Assembly (NCBI GenBank): GCA_028818385.1
Contig: JAPPNY010000229.1
Location: 1 to 27,114, forward strand
Origin: Spirochaetaceae bacterium
GTDB taxonomy: Bacteria; Spirochaetota; Spirochaetia; SZUA-6; Bin103
Length of the DNA: 27,114 nt
Direction of reading: 5' to 3'
The translations under genes were made by a program, and so were the position numbers. Each line of letters opens with the position of its first letter. The stretch's first letter is position 1. Below the pieces are notes generated by a model. It was not told the origin of the DNA and ran no database searches. It was given only the letters and a program-made list of their open reading frames with translations. Positions 1-8,675 of the stretch are shown here, in pieces.

Positions 1-2
1 GG

Positions 3-272
3 TTCGCGGCGACCCCGCCGGAAGGCGCGTACTACTTGTTCGCGGACTACCGCGGGGTGCCGGCGCTGGCGGCGATGTCGCCGATGCAGGCCGCCATGCA
101 TCTCATCGAGCAGGCCCGGGTGGCGACGGTGCCGGGCGACAACTTCTACGCCACCGGACGCGACGGAGATCGCTACCTGCGATTCGCCTTTTGCCGATCG
201 CTCTCGACGCTGGAAACAGGTATTGAACGCCTCCGTGCCCGGCTTCCCCGGCGAGTGCCAGAACCGGGATAG
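3..272 (+). CDS. PLP-dependent aminotransferase (class I/II), C-terminal fragment
   Basis: The gene enters from the left edge and only the last 89 codons are visible. The reading frame begins FAATPPEGAYYLFADY and continues with a small-domain pattern (AGVATVPG-like segment VATVPGDNFYATG, then YLRFAFCRSLSTLETGIERL) typical of the C-terminus of class I/II aminotransferases such as aspartate-type enzymes; the catalytic lysine and most of the PLP site lie outside the window. The amino donor cannot be told. The stop is the TAG at 270-272. The end LPRRVPEPG is longer than the usual finish just after the GIERLR helix. A second, different version of this same tail lies at 2631-2684, on the far side of the HEPN/group II intron island, so the present tail may have been supplied by an inserted element. 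Confidence 0.8.
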   Translation, partial: FAATPPEGAYYLFADYRGVPALAAMSPMQAAMHLIEQARVATVPGDNFYATGRDGDRYLRFAFCRSLSTLETGIERLRARLPRRVPEPG

Positions 273-342
273 CAATCCCGCACCCCTCCCGTTACCGAAC
301 CCGAAGCACTCCCCGCCACCAACCTACGTCGCTACGCACATT

Positions 343-356
343 CGGCGCGAGCGCCG
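343..356. terminator. Possible hairpin between converging genes
   Basis: A 5-bp GC stem (CGGCG / CGCCG) with a CGAG loop sits in the 119-base gap between the converging aminotransferase and HEPN-like genes. There is no T-run on either side, so a Rho-independent terminator is only a possibility. The rest of the 273-391 gap shows nothing recognisable. Confidence 0.3.
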
Positions 357-391
357 GCCGATCAAATCCAGCCACAGGCCGAGCCCGGAAT

Positions 392-1843
392 CTAGTTGGT
401 TTCGTAGAATGACAACAAGGAGTGGACTATACCAATTGTGGAGAATTCCGTAGAGTGTTGGATCCACTCTCCTTCAATCTTGTCTGGATTCTCGCTTCCA
501 ACCCCAACATGAAAGACCACATTCCGATATGCTCGGAGTCGTTCAAATGAATCTCCTTTCGGGATAGACTCCTCAATCCACCTTGGAACAATCCCTCGCT
601 TGTGACGCTCACTTCTGTAGTTCCGCAGCGGCTCATAGACCATCGCCTGCGCTACACGTTCCAACGCCAACAGGTTCTGGCAATCCTGCATAGTTTCCGG
701 CTGTGCACCTTCTTTCACAGTCTTGAATATCTCGGGTAACGATAGTCCCCTCGGGTCCTCGGACTTGAGTAATCTCGCTGCATCGGCTAGCCCCCAACCT
801 TCCGACATGAGAATGAGAGACCTCATTAACATCCGAATGTAACCGGAATACTGCGATCCGTCCATCCTCTGATAGGTTGGTAGCGCGTCCTCATGTCTCT
901 GATCCATCAATCTCGATAGGAGCGGCAAGACCGCAGTCATAGAGAGATTTGGTGCCGATCCTGTCTTCAATCCGCCTAAGAATTGCTCTGGTGTCATAAC
1001 ATTCGTATTAGGAGGTATGTAGCGGATCCTTTCGATCCATATGCCGAATTTTTCTTGTCCTCGAAATCGTGTCTTTTTCCCGGACTTACAGATCTCAATA
1101 AGATCCGCAAGCTCAGAGTCCATGGAACGAACGATCCCGAGCGCCATACATCGTATATAGCAATCAACCATTCGTTGAATCGAAAAAACCAAATCAAGTT
1201 CTCCCCCCGGGTCGGAGTTCTCCATTAGCTCAAATAGCCGGTCGATAGCACGATCCTCGGTTCCTTCAGTCCGAGGATGCAGAACCTTGTCTCTGTAATT
1301 TCTTAGCGCTCTTATGGTGGCCTCATTCTCTTGCAAGAAATCGTCTATCACCTGATTTCGCAATTCCGGGACTCTCTGTGCGTGCGACTCGTAAGCTTCG
1401 ATCTCTACATACAAGAGGCACATGTATATTTCCCAGGGGAACCACATGATGGGAGTAACCAGCTTGGTCTCCATCGTGGAGGTGACGTCGTTCAGCAATC
1501 CAAACGGCCCTCCATCATGGATGTCGTTTAGACCTGATGCGCGCCGGCGCCTGTTGTATTCAGTCCGTATGTCCTGAAATTCGTTGTCGCGCCTCTGCCT
1601 TTGGATGAAATACATACGCTCCTTAACTTCCTCAATTGTGACCTGTCTCCCCCGTTGGTGGAACAACTCTCTGTACACACTATTCCACAATCCGCGATTC
1701 CTCATGGCGCACAGTCTCACTCCCTCGAGCACCAAGCCACGGTGATATGACAGTTTCCTATAATAGTCGACAGCGTATCGCAAATTGGCCTTTCTAATCT
1801 TCGGTATCTCCAATTTTACTGCGTGTCTTAGCTCATTGTCCAT
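392..1843 (-). CDS. Predicted HEPN-type protein with two R-[ND]-xxx-H motifs (putative RNase, defence-like)
   Basis: I do not recognise a named family. The product is 483 residues from the ATG at 1843, chosen because GGGGGAG lies 10 bases upstream; an in-frame GTG at 1873 would add ten residues but has no ribosome site. Counting from that GTG, RDKVLH lies at 194-199 within the context LRNYRDKVLHP and RNVVFH at 450-455 within LRAYRNVVFHVG. Both match the R-x4-6-H catalytic signature of HEPN domains, with the usual N or D after the arginine, and both follow helical stretches. HEPN proteins are commonly metal-independent RNases in abortive infection, TA and Cas13-type systems; that this one cuts RNA is inference. 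No membrane segment or signal peptide is seen. The gene is far AT-richer than its neighbours, follows a group II intron remnant on the same strand, and has no partner antitoxin I can find. Confidence 0.6.
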   Translation of the reverse strand: MDNELRHAVKLEIPKIRKANLRYAVDYYRKLSYHRGLVLEGVRLCAMRNRGLWNSVYRELFHQRGRQVTIEEVKERMYFIQRQRRDNEFQDIRTEYNRRRRASGLNDIHDGGPFGLLNDVTSTMETKLVTPIMWFPWEIYMCLLYVEIEAYESHAQRVPELRNQVIDDFLQENEATIRALRNYRDKVLHPRTEGTEDRAIDRLFELMENSDPGGELDLVFSIQRMVDCYIRCMALGIVRSMDSELADLIEICKSGKKTRFRGQEKFGIWIERIRYIPPNTNVMTPEQFLGGLKTGSAPNLSMTAVLPLLSRLMDQRHEDALPTYQRMDGSQYSGYIRMLMRSLILMSEGWGLADAARLLKSEDPRGLSLPEIFKTVKEGAQPETMQDCQNLLALERVAQAMVYEPLRNYRSERHKRGIVPRWIEESIPKGDSFERLRAYRNVVFHVGVGSENPDKIEGEWIQHSTEFSTIGIVHSLLSFYETN

Positions 1844-1919
1844 GCGTCTAAGACTCCCCCGGCGGAATGCCACACGTCAATGCGTTTGTATTGACCGCGC
1901 TTGGGCTACGGCCTCCTGC

Positions 1920-2557
1920 CGTCGAAGGCGCCCACCTCCTCTTTATCGGAGAGCCCCCGCACAGATCCGTACGTGCGCGCTAACGATAGCTCCTACCGTC
2001 GGGAGCGACCGACTGGGCCGCTGTATCCGTTCGGCCGCCGTCACAGTTCCCCGGCTCAGTGTCCGGCCCGTCCTTGGCAGCGCCGATTCCCGTCGGTCAC
2101 CAGCCTTGGCTACAGCAACTCCGCAGCGGCTGGGTCATCGCCTTGTTCGCTGCCTTCATCACTACTATGCCGGTCTCGGATTTCTTCGGGCCGTGCATCA
2201 TCGGCTACGGCTGTCTGCCTTCCCGATGCGGTCCACCGATTGCCCGATGGAACAGCCAGAAGACCTCGCAAGTCCCGGCGTGGGGTGTACGTCCGTGCCT
2301 GGGGTCTCAGACGCCGCGATGTCCGAGTACGCCTCGCCAAAGGCGCACCCGATGTTGCCTTCGACCACGAGGGAAGCCTCGACACTTCGGACCATATCAC
2401 TTTCGAGGCTCAATACCCTGCTCACCCGCGCCGCTCCCGACGCTGCACCGGCACCCTCACGGATACCGCTGAACGGCTCGCGGTGGATCGTGGATCGGGT
2501 CATCATTCGTTTCGGGGGGCTTTCACCCTTACCCCTCCGCCAGTTGGCATGGCGCAC
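1920..2557 (-). mobile_element. Degenerate group II intron with deleted reverse-transcriptase body
   Basis: On the minus strand a likely intron 5' end (GTGCGCC, 2557-2551) is followed by stem-rich RNA-like sequence with GGGTGAAAGCCC and CCCGAAACGAA elements, then the start of an intron maturase ORF (2201), and then directly a domain V-like 3' strand, CGCACGTACGGATCTGTG (1977-1960). Almost the whole reverse transcriptase is therefore missing. The 5' strand of domain V (GGAGCTATCGTTAG) does not pair well with the 3' strand, so it appears to have lost a few bases and is unlikely to be catalytic. The 3' boundary, near 1915-1935, is an estimate based on where domain VI should end. Long ORFs across this region in other frames are, in my view, not genes. 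Confidence 0.6.
2097..2201 (-). pseudogene. N-terminal remnant of group II intron reverse transcriptase/maturase
   Basis: The frame starting ATGATGCACGGCCCG reads MMHGPKKSETGIVVMKAANKA, closely resembling the N-terminus of intron-encoded reverse transcriptases (M-x-GP-x-KSD-x-x-IV-x-x-K-x-ANKA). It meets a TGA at 2097-2099. In another frame downstream, RTLSRGTVTAAERIQR resembles the next conserved stretch (RTQSRE-V-QALDRIR), which indicates a frameshift. The palm, finger and maturase domains are absent. It cannot make a working enzyme. Confidence 0.6.
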
Positions 2558-2630
2558 TCTCCTCTTGATTGTCGCTGCTTTCTCGTCTTGAGTCGCTGGC
2601 CGAGCGCTACCGGACATTCTCCCTCGCAAT

Positions 2631-2680
2631 TCGCTCAAGACGCGGGAGGAAGGGATCGAACGCCTCCGAGTGCGGCTTCG

Positions 2681-2684
<4 letters not shown>
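2631..2684 (+). pseudogene. Stranded 3' tail of an aminotransferase gene
   Basis: The plus strand reads SLKTREEGIERLRVRLR and then TAG. This matches the tail of the aminotransferase at the left edge (SLSTLETGIERLRARL): 39 of 51 aligned bases agree by eye. The shorter ending after RLR is what such enzymes normally have. The TAG shares the palindrome CTAG with the stop codon of the converging livF. It is not preceded by an aminotransferase body; instead the group II intron remnant and HEPN-like gene separate it from the visible gene body. A 9-bp inverted repeat (CGTCTTGAG 2584-2592, CTCAAGACG 2634-2642) overlaps its start. Confidence 0.6.
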
Positions 2685-3478
<794 letters not shown>

Positions 3479-3479
3479 C

Positions 3480-4694
3480 TCAGTCGTCGAGCACGATCCA
3501 GTCCGACACCGGATCCATGCGCCCGGTCGCCGAATTGCCCTTGTAGATGCGACCGACCGGTATCGAGTTGTTCCTGAAGCTCACCGGCACGCCGATCAGG
3601 CCGCCGGTGTCCCAGTCCTGGATCCCGTCGATCGCCTCCTTGAGGTTGCCGCCGGTGAGCTCCTTGCCGGCGTCCAGCGTGCGCTTGATCGCCTCCGTCA
3701 GGATCATGCCCGTGAACCAGCCCTGCAGGGCGAAGGTCGGCACGTACTCCTGCTGCGTCACCTGCGCGATCAGCCGCAGCGTCGCGGACTCGTCCTGATC
3801 CCAGTAATACCGATACGGGAACACGCCCATGTACCGGTCTGCCAGCGGTCCGAGCTGCTGGATGATCAGCGGCTCCATCGCCCAGAACGTGCCCATGAAC
3901 GTCGCGTCCACGCCCGACTGCACCGCCTGCTTCATCACCTCGGGCCAGACCGTGGTCACGTAGCCCTGGAAGATGACGTAGTCCGGCTCCGCCCGGCGCA
4001 GCTTCAGGACCTCCGGCGCCACGTCGATGCCCGCGGGCTCGGTCTCGATCTCGGCCACGATCTCGACGCCGAGCTCCGCCGCCCGCTCCCTGGCGGCCGG
4101 GATCGGGTCGCGGCCGACCTCCAGGTTGGAGTGGAACAGCACGACGCGCGGCGCCGCGCCGTCCTTGCCCCCCTGCTCGGCGATGTACTCCAGCAGGATG
4201 CCCACCATCTCCGCGTACGTGGGCCCGGTCAGGATCTGGTACGGGTACTGCACCGGATCGGCGAGCACGGTGGCCAGCGACGCGCCGATCATCAGCACCT
4301 GGTAGCGCTCGTTGACCTCCGGCGTGGACAGAATCGCGAATTCGGTGGAGTCGCCGTAGAACGCCACGACATCCTCCTCCTCGGCCATGATCTGCTTGAA
4401 GATGGCGAGCGCATTCTCCGGCTCGGAGCCGGAGTCGCGTTTCTCCATCCGCACGGGCCGGCCGTTGATGCCTCCCGTGGCGTTCAGGTAGGCGATGTAG
4501 GCATCGATGCCGACCACGCCGAGGTTGCCCGCCTGCGCGTAGATGCCGGTCAGCGGTACGGACCCGCCCCATACGATCTCGCCGTCGTCGGCCACCACCG
4601 GCGCCGTCAGCCCCGCGGCCAGCGCGACAATCAGCGCCGCCGTCGCGGCGAGACGCCCGGCTCCTTTCACGATTCGCATTGTTGTTGTCCTCAT
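3480..4694 (-). CDS. Liv-type ABC transporter substrate-binding protein, copy 2
   Basis: This is a periplasmic-binding-protein (Peripla_BP_6, LivJ/LivK-like) of 404 residues. A signal peptide (basic MRTTTMRIVKGAG, then a hydrophobic core ATAALIVALAAGL, cut near VVADDG) is followed by the mature start EIVWGGSVPLTGIYAQAG typical of the family. The ligand is unknown; such proteins bind leucine-type amino acids, amides or urea. I start at the ATG at 4694, not further upstream, because it matches the start and length of its neighbour exactly (both 404 residues). It differs from copy 1 at roughly 45 positions by eye, so it arose by tandem duplication and both copies remain intact. The stop is separated by one base from the CTG where livF may begin. 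Confidence 0.85.
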   Translation of the reverse strand: MRTTTMRIVKGAGRLAATAALIVALAAGLTAPVVADDGEIVWGGSVPLTGIYAQAGNLGVVGIDAYIAYLNATGGINGRPVRMEKRDSGSEPENALAIFKQIMAEEEDVVAFYGDSTEFAILSTPEVNERYQVLMIGASLATVLADPVQYPYQILTGPTYAEMVGILLEYIAEQGGKDGAAPRVVLFHSNLEVGRDPIPAARERAAELGVEIVAEIETEPAGIDVAPEVLKLRRAEPDYVIFQGYVTTVWPEVMKQAVQSGVDATFMGTFWAMEPLIIQQLGPLADRYMGVFPYRYYWDQDESATLRLIAQVTQQEYVPTFALQGWFTGMILTEAIKRTLDAGKELTGGNLKEAIDGIQDWDTGGLIGVPVSFRNNSIPVGRIYKGNSATGRMDPVSDWIVLDD

Positions 4695-4703
4695 GATCTC
4701 ACT

Positions 4704-4733
4704 CGTCCAGCACGACTTAGTCGTCGAGCACGA
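4704..4733. repeat. Tail-end tandem duplication between the two binding-protein genes
   Basis: CGTCCAGCACGA (4704-4715) and CGTCGAGCACGA (4722-4733) repeat with an 18-base period. On the minus strand the gene end VLDD-stop of copy 1 is followed in frame by VVLDE-stop, so the last codons of the gene have been duplicated past the stop codon. It may be a leftover of the duplication that made the two binding-protein genes. Confidence 0.6.
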
Positions 4734-5931
4734 TCCAGTCCGAGACCGGATCCATGCGCCCGGTCGCCGCATTGCCCTGGTAGATGCGCCCGACCGGTAT
4801 CGAGTTGTTCCTGAAGGTCACCGGCACGCCGATCAGGCCGCCGGTGTCCCAGTCCTCGATCCCGTCGAGCGCTGCCTTGAGGTTGTCGCCGGTGAGCTCC
4901 ATGCCGGCGTCCAGCGTGCGCTTGATCACCTCGGTCAGAATCATGCCCGAGAACCACGCCTGGAGGGCGAAGGTCGGCACGTACTCCGCCTGTGTTACCT
5001 GCGCGATCAGGCGCAGCGTCGCGGACTCCTCCTGCTCCCAGTAGTACCGGTACGGAAACACGCCCATGTACCGGTCGGCCAGCGGTCCGAGCTGCTGGAT
5101 CACCAGCGGCTCCATCGCCCAGAACGTGCCCATGAACATCGCGTCGACGCCCGACTGGACCGCCTGCTTCATCACCTCCGGCCACACCGTGGTCACGTAG
5201 CCGTGAAAGATGACGTAGTCCGGCTCCGCCCGGCGCAGCTTCAGGACCTCGGGCGCCACGTCGATGCCGGCCGGCTCGGTTTCGATCTCCTCGACGATCT
5301 CGATGCCGAGCTCCGCCGCGCGCTCCCGTGCGGCCGGGATCGGGTCACGGCCGAACTCCAGGTTGGAATGGAACAGGGCGACGCGCGGCGCCGCGCCCTC
5401 CGTGCCTCCCTGCTCGGCGATGTACTCCAGCAGCATGCCGACCATCTCCGCGTAGGTGGGCCCGGTCAGGAACTGGTAGGGGTAATTGACCGGATCGGCC
5501 AGCACGGTCGCCAGCGAGCTGCCGCCCATCAGCACCTGGTAGCGCTCGTTGACCTCCGGCGTGGACAGAATCGCGAATTCGGTGGAGTCGCCGTAGAACG
5601 CCACGACGTCCTCCTCCTCGGCCATGATCTGCTTGAAGATGGCGATCGCATTCTCCGGCTCGGAGCCGGAGTCGCGGGTCTCCATCCGCACGGGCCGGCC
5701 GTTGATCCCACCCGTGGCGTTGAGGTACCCGACGTAGGCGTCCATGCCCAGCGAGCCGAGCGCGCCCGCCTGCGCGTAGATGCCGGTCAGCGGTACGGAA
5801 CCGCCCCAGACGATCTCGCCGTCGTCCGCCAGCACCGGCGTCGCCAGTCCGGCCGCCAGCGCGACGATCAGCGCCGCCGTCGCGGCGAGGCGTCCGGCAC
5901 CGCTCAAGATGCGTGATGTTCCTGTCCTCAT
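4717..5931 (-). CDS. Liv-type ABC transporter substrate-binding protein, copy 1
   Basis: This is a 404-residue Peripla_BP_6 protein with signal peptide (MRTGTSRILSGAGRLAATAALIVALAAGL, cut near VLADDG) and the same fold landmarks as copy 2 (GGINGRPV, TEFAILSTPEVNERYQVL, TGGLIGVPVTFRNN). The ATG at 5931 is firmly supported: GGAGGAGG lies nine bases upstream, inside the end of livM, and the start overlaps the livM stop as ATGA, which implies translational coupling. Differences from copy 2 are spread along the protein (for example MGGSS versus MIGAS, HGYVTT versus QGYVTT), so ligand preference could differ; this is not shown by the sequence. Confidence 0.88.
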   Translation of the reverse strand: MRTGTSRILSGAGRLAATAALIVALAAGLATPVLADDGEIVWGGSVPLTGIYAQAGALGSLGMDAYVGYLNATGGINGRPVRMETRDSGSEPENAIAIFKQIMAEEEDVVAFYGDSTEFAILSTPEVNERYQVLMGGSSLATVLADPVNYPYQFLTGPTYAEMVGMLLEYIAEQGGTEGAAPRVALFHSNLEFGRDPIPAARERAAELGIEIVEEIETEPAGIDVAPEVLKLRRAEPDYVIFHGYVTTVWPEVMKQAVQSGVDAMFMGTFWAMEPLVIQQLGPLADRYMGVFPYRYYWEQEESATLRLIAQVTQAEYVPTFALQAWFSGMILTEVIKRTLDAGMELTGDNLKAALDGIEDWDTGGLIGVPVTFRNNSIPVGRIYQGNAATGRMDPVSDWIVLDD

Positions 5932-6965
5932 CCCGCTACTCCTCCTCCCGTGTGTTTCGTATTCGCCATTCTGGACAACAGGTTCCGCATTCGTCTACCG
6001 ATGCCCGCCATGCCCTGCGGCTCGAACGTCAGGAAACCGACGATGAGCAGACCGAACAGCACCTCGCGGGCGGGCGACAGCAGCCCGGCGACACGCGGGC
6101 CGAACACCCCGGTGACCCAGGCGAAGAGCTCCGGCGTCAACGTGATGAAGAGGGCGCCGAGCACGCCGCCGGTCACCGTGCCCATGCCGCCCGCCACGAT
6201 CGCCGCCAGGAAGAACAGCGACAGGTCGAAGCCGAACTGACCGGGGGTCACGACGCGGAAGAAGTAGGCCATCAGGCCGCCGGCGACGCCGGCGTAGAAG
6301 GAGCTGACGCCGAATGCGATCAGCTTGTAGCGCCGCGGGTCGACGCCCAGCACCGATGCGGCGATCTCGCGGTCGCGCAGCGCGATGAACGCGCGGCCGA
6401 CGCGGGTGCGGAACAGGTTGCGCGCGACCAACAGCGCGCCCACCGTCAGGGGAGCTATCAGCAGGTACAGCTCCCGCTCCGTGGTGAGCGTGAGCCCGCC
6501 GATCCGGGCGGGCGCCACCGGTGTGCCGCCCCGGCCGCCGGTCACGGGCTCCCACTCGTTGAACACGAAGATGAGGATGAACTGCGCCGCAAGGGTGGCC
6601 ATCGCCAGGTACAGCCCCTTCAGCCTCAGGGACGGCAGGCCGGCGATCATCCCGACCGCCGCGGCCAGCAGGCCGCCAAGCGGCAGGCAGAGGTAGAACG
6701 GCAGCCCCAGATGGGCGCCGAACCAGGCCGCCCCGTAGGCGCCCACACCCATGAACGCCGCGTGGCCGAGCGAGACCATGCCCGCATAACCGGTAAGCAG
6801 GTTGAGCCCGGTGGCGCTGATCACGTTGATGCCGATCATGCAGGCCATGTGCAGGTGATAGCTGTTGCCGGTCAGGGGCAGGGCCAGCACCGCCGCGGCC
6901 AGGACTGCCGTGCCCGCCGAGGACCGGCCTGCGCGGGCGATTGGTCCGGTCCCGGCGCCGGTCAC
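5928..6965 (-). CDS. livM: Liv-type ABC transporter permease LivM
   Basis: This is a 345-residue inner-membrane permease with many hydrophobic segments. The family hallmarks are NLLTGYAGMVSLGHAAFMGVGAYGAA (the LivM loop), SLRLKGLYLAMATLA, VGRAFIALRDREIAASVLGVDPRRYKLIAF (the coupling-helix region that contacts the ATPases) and GGMGTVTGGVLGA. The GTG at 6965 overlaps the livH stop as GTGA, the best-supported start; a much longer open frame upstream only shadows livH. It forms the translocation channel together with LivH. The C-terminus, RRMRNLLSRMANTKHTGGGVAG, is a basic cytoplasmic tail. Confidence 0.9.
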   Translation of the reverse strand: MTGAGTGPIARAGRSSAGTAVLAAAVLALPLTGNSYHLHMACMIGINVISATGLNLLTGYAGMVSLGHAAFMGVGAYGAAWFGAHLGLPFYLCLPLGGLLAAAVGMIAGLPSLRLKGLYLAMATLAAQFILIFVFNEWEPVTGGRGGTPVAPARIGGLTLTTERELYLLIAPLTVGALLVARNLFRTRVGRAFIALRDREIAASVLGVDPRRYKLIAFGVSSFYAGVAGGLMAYFFRVVTPGQFGFDLSLFFLAAIVAGGMGTVTGGVLGALFITLTPELFAWVTGVFGPRVAGLLSPAREVLFGLLIVGFLTFEPQGMAGIGRRMRNLLSRMANTKHTGGGVAG

Positions 6966-7834
6966 AGCCGTTCCACCCGGGGGGTGCCCAGCAATCCGTG
7001 CGGGCGGACCATCAGGATCACCAGCATCACCGCGAACGGGACCACGTCCTTGTACGACGCCCCCAGGTAGAAGCCGGTGACCGCCTCCAGCCAGCCGATG
7101 ATCAGGCCGGCGAGGACGGCTCCCGCCAGGCTGTCGAGGCCGCCCAGGATGACGACCGCCAGCACGGACAGCCCGATCAGACCCATGGACGGATTGAGCG
7201 TCGTGATCGAGGCGACCACGACCCCGGCGAGCGCCGCGCTGGCGGCGGCGCAGGCCCAGGTCAGGTTGAACGTCGCCGGCACGTCGATGCCCAGCGAGCT
7301 GGCCGCAACCTGGTCGGAGGCGGTCGCGCGCATGGCAAGGCCGATCCGGGTGACCCGGAACAGCACCAGGAACACCCCGACCGCGGCCAGGGCCACCAGC
7401 GCCCCGAAGCCGGTGTTGGCGGGAAGGTACATGCCGCCGATGACGATCGGCCGCTCCGGGAAGATCGACGGCAGCAGGAAGTCGCGCGGCCTCCAGATCA
7501 TCTGCACCAGCCCGTGCAGGACGGCCGCCAGGCCGATGGTCGCGAGCACCGCCACGGTCGTCTCCCGCCGGAGCAGCGGGCGCATCAGGACGCGCTCGAT
7601 CCCGGCCCCCAGCACCGCTGCGGCACAGATCGACAGCGGCAGCGCGGCCCACCAGGCAAGCTCCAGCAGCACGGCGAAGGTGAAGAAGAAGTAGGCCCCG
7701 AACATCATCAGGTTGCCGTGCGCGAAGTTGACCACCCGGGTGGTGCGGTAGACGATCACGTAGCCCAGCGCGATCAGCGCGTAGACCCCGCCCACGGCAA
7801 CGCCGACCAGGCTGATCTCGAGAAAGAACTCCAT
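6962..7834 (-). CDS. livH: Liv-type ABC transporter permease LivH
   Basis: This is a 290-residue membrane permease. It begins MEFFLEISLVGVAVGGVYALIALGYVIVYRTTRVVNFAHGNLMMFGAYF, which is the conserved LivH start with the NFAHG motif. Later come GLAMRATASDQVAASSLGIDV (ATPase-contact loop) and ILGGLDSLAGAVLAGLIIGWLE. The ATG at 7834 overlaps the livG stop by one base (TGATG), and the stop overlaps the livM start, so livG-livH-livM are translationally linked. It pairs with LivM as the membrane channel. Confidence 0.92.
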   Translation of the reverse strand: MEFFLEISLVGVAVGGVYALIALGYVIVYRTTRVVNFAHGNLMMFGAYFFFTFAVLLELAWWAALPLSICAAAVLGAGIERVLMRPLLRRETTVAVLATIGLAAVLHGLVQMIWRPRDFLLPSIFPERPIVIGGMYLPANTGFGALVALAAVGVFLVLFRVTRIGLAMRATASDQVAASSLGIDVPATFNLTWACAAASAALAGVVVASITTLNPSMGLIGLSVLAVVILGGLDSLAGAVLAGLIIGWLEAVTGFYLGASYKDVVPFAVMLVILMVRPHGLLGTPRVERL

Positions 7835-8595
7835 CAGCGCCGTTCGGCCGCGGTGCCGAGATACGCGGCGACCACCGCCGGATCATCACGCACGGCCGCC
7901 GGCGCGCCGGCCGCGATCACGCGGCCGAAGTCCAGCACGATCACCCCGTCGGAGATGTCCATCACCACGCTCATGTCGTGCTCGACCAGCAGGATCGTCA
8001 CGCCGCGCTGACGCCGGAGGGTGAGAATGAGCTCCACCATCTCCTCCCGCTCGCGGCGGTTCATGCCGGCGACCGGCTCGTCCAGCAGCAGCAGCCGAGG
8101 GCGCAACGCCAGCGCACGTGCCAGCTCCACCCGTTTCTGCAGGCCGTAGGCGAGCGTCGACGCCGGCACGTGCAGGTTGTCGGCGACGCCGACCAGGTCG
8201 GCGATGTCGCCCTCGATCTCCGACTGGAACCGCCGCTCCTCGCGCCGCGCGCGGCCCGCGTACAGCGCCGCCGCCGGCACCCCGGCGCGCAGGTGCACGT
8301 GGCCGCCCAGCTTGATGTTGTCCAGCACCGTCATGCCGGGGAACAGGGCGATGTTCTGAAACGTGCGCGCCATGCCCAGCGCGGCGCGCCGTGCCGCCGG
8401 CAGGCGTGTGACGTCCGACCCGGCGAACGCGATCCTGCCCGACTGCGGCCGGTAGCACCCGGAGACCGCGTTGAACAGGCTGGTCTTGCCCGCCCCGTTG
8501 GGCCCGATGATCGCCGTGATGCTGCCGGCCGGGACCCGCAGCGACACCTCGTCCAGCACGGTCAGGCCGCCGAAGCGGAGGCACAGGCCCTCCAC
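7834..8595 (-). CDS. livG: Liv-type ABC transporter, ATP-binding protein LivG
   Basis: This is a 253-residue ABC ATPase. Walker A is GPNGAGKT (31-38), the Q-loop lies in ARTFQNIALFPGMTVLDNI, the signature is the LivG-type variant LAYGLQKRVELARAL instead of LSGGQ, Walker B is LLLLDEPVAGMN (168-179) and the H-loop is LLVEHDMSVV. The C-terminus AAYLGTAAERR is usual. The GTG at 8595 is the only standard start before an upstream TGA; homology (LLDVEGLCLRFGG) hints the frame may be used slightly further upstream, and no clear ribosome site is seen. It is the first gene of the transporter operon, 80 bases after sodC on the same strand. Confidence 0.9.
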   Translation of the reverse strand: MEGLCLRFGGLTVLDEVSLRVPAGSITAIIGPNGAGKTSLFNAVSGCYRPQSGRIAFAGSDVTRLPAARRAALGMARTFQNIALFPGMTVLDNIKLGGHVHLRAGVPAAALYAGRARREERRFQSEIEGDIADLVGVADNLHVPASTLAYGLQKRVELARALALRPRLLLLDEPVAGMNRREREEMVELILTLRRQRGVTILLVEHDMSVVMDISDGVIVLDFGRVIAAGAPAAVRDDPAVVAAYLGTAAERR

Positions 8596-8675
8596 GTCGA
8601 GCAGTGCCGGCGGTCCGGCGTCGCGCCGTGCCGTGATGATGCCCGTTGCCGCTCGGCCGGCGCCTCAGGCCCTGG

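Noticed and set aside
5928..7889. A 653-codon minus-strand frame suggesting a fused permease
   Set aside because: Only its second half (from GTG 6965) is LivM; the first half is livH read in the wrong frame. The GTGA overlap shows two separate genes.
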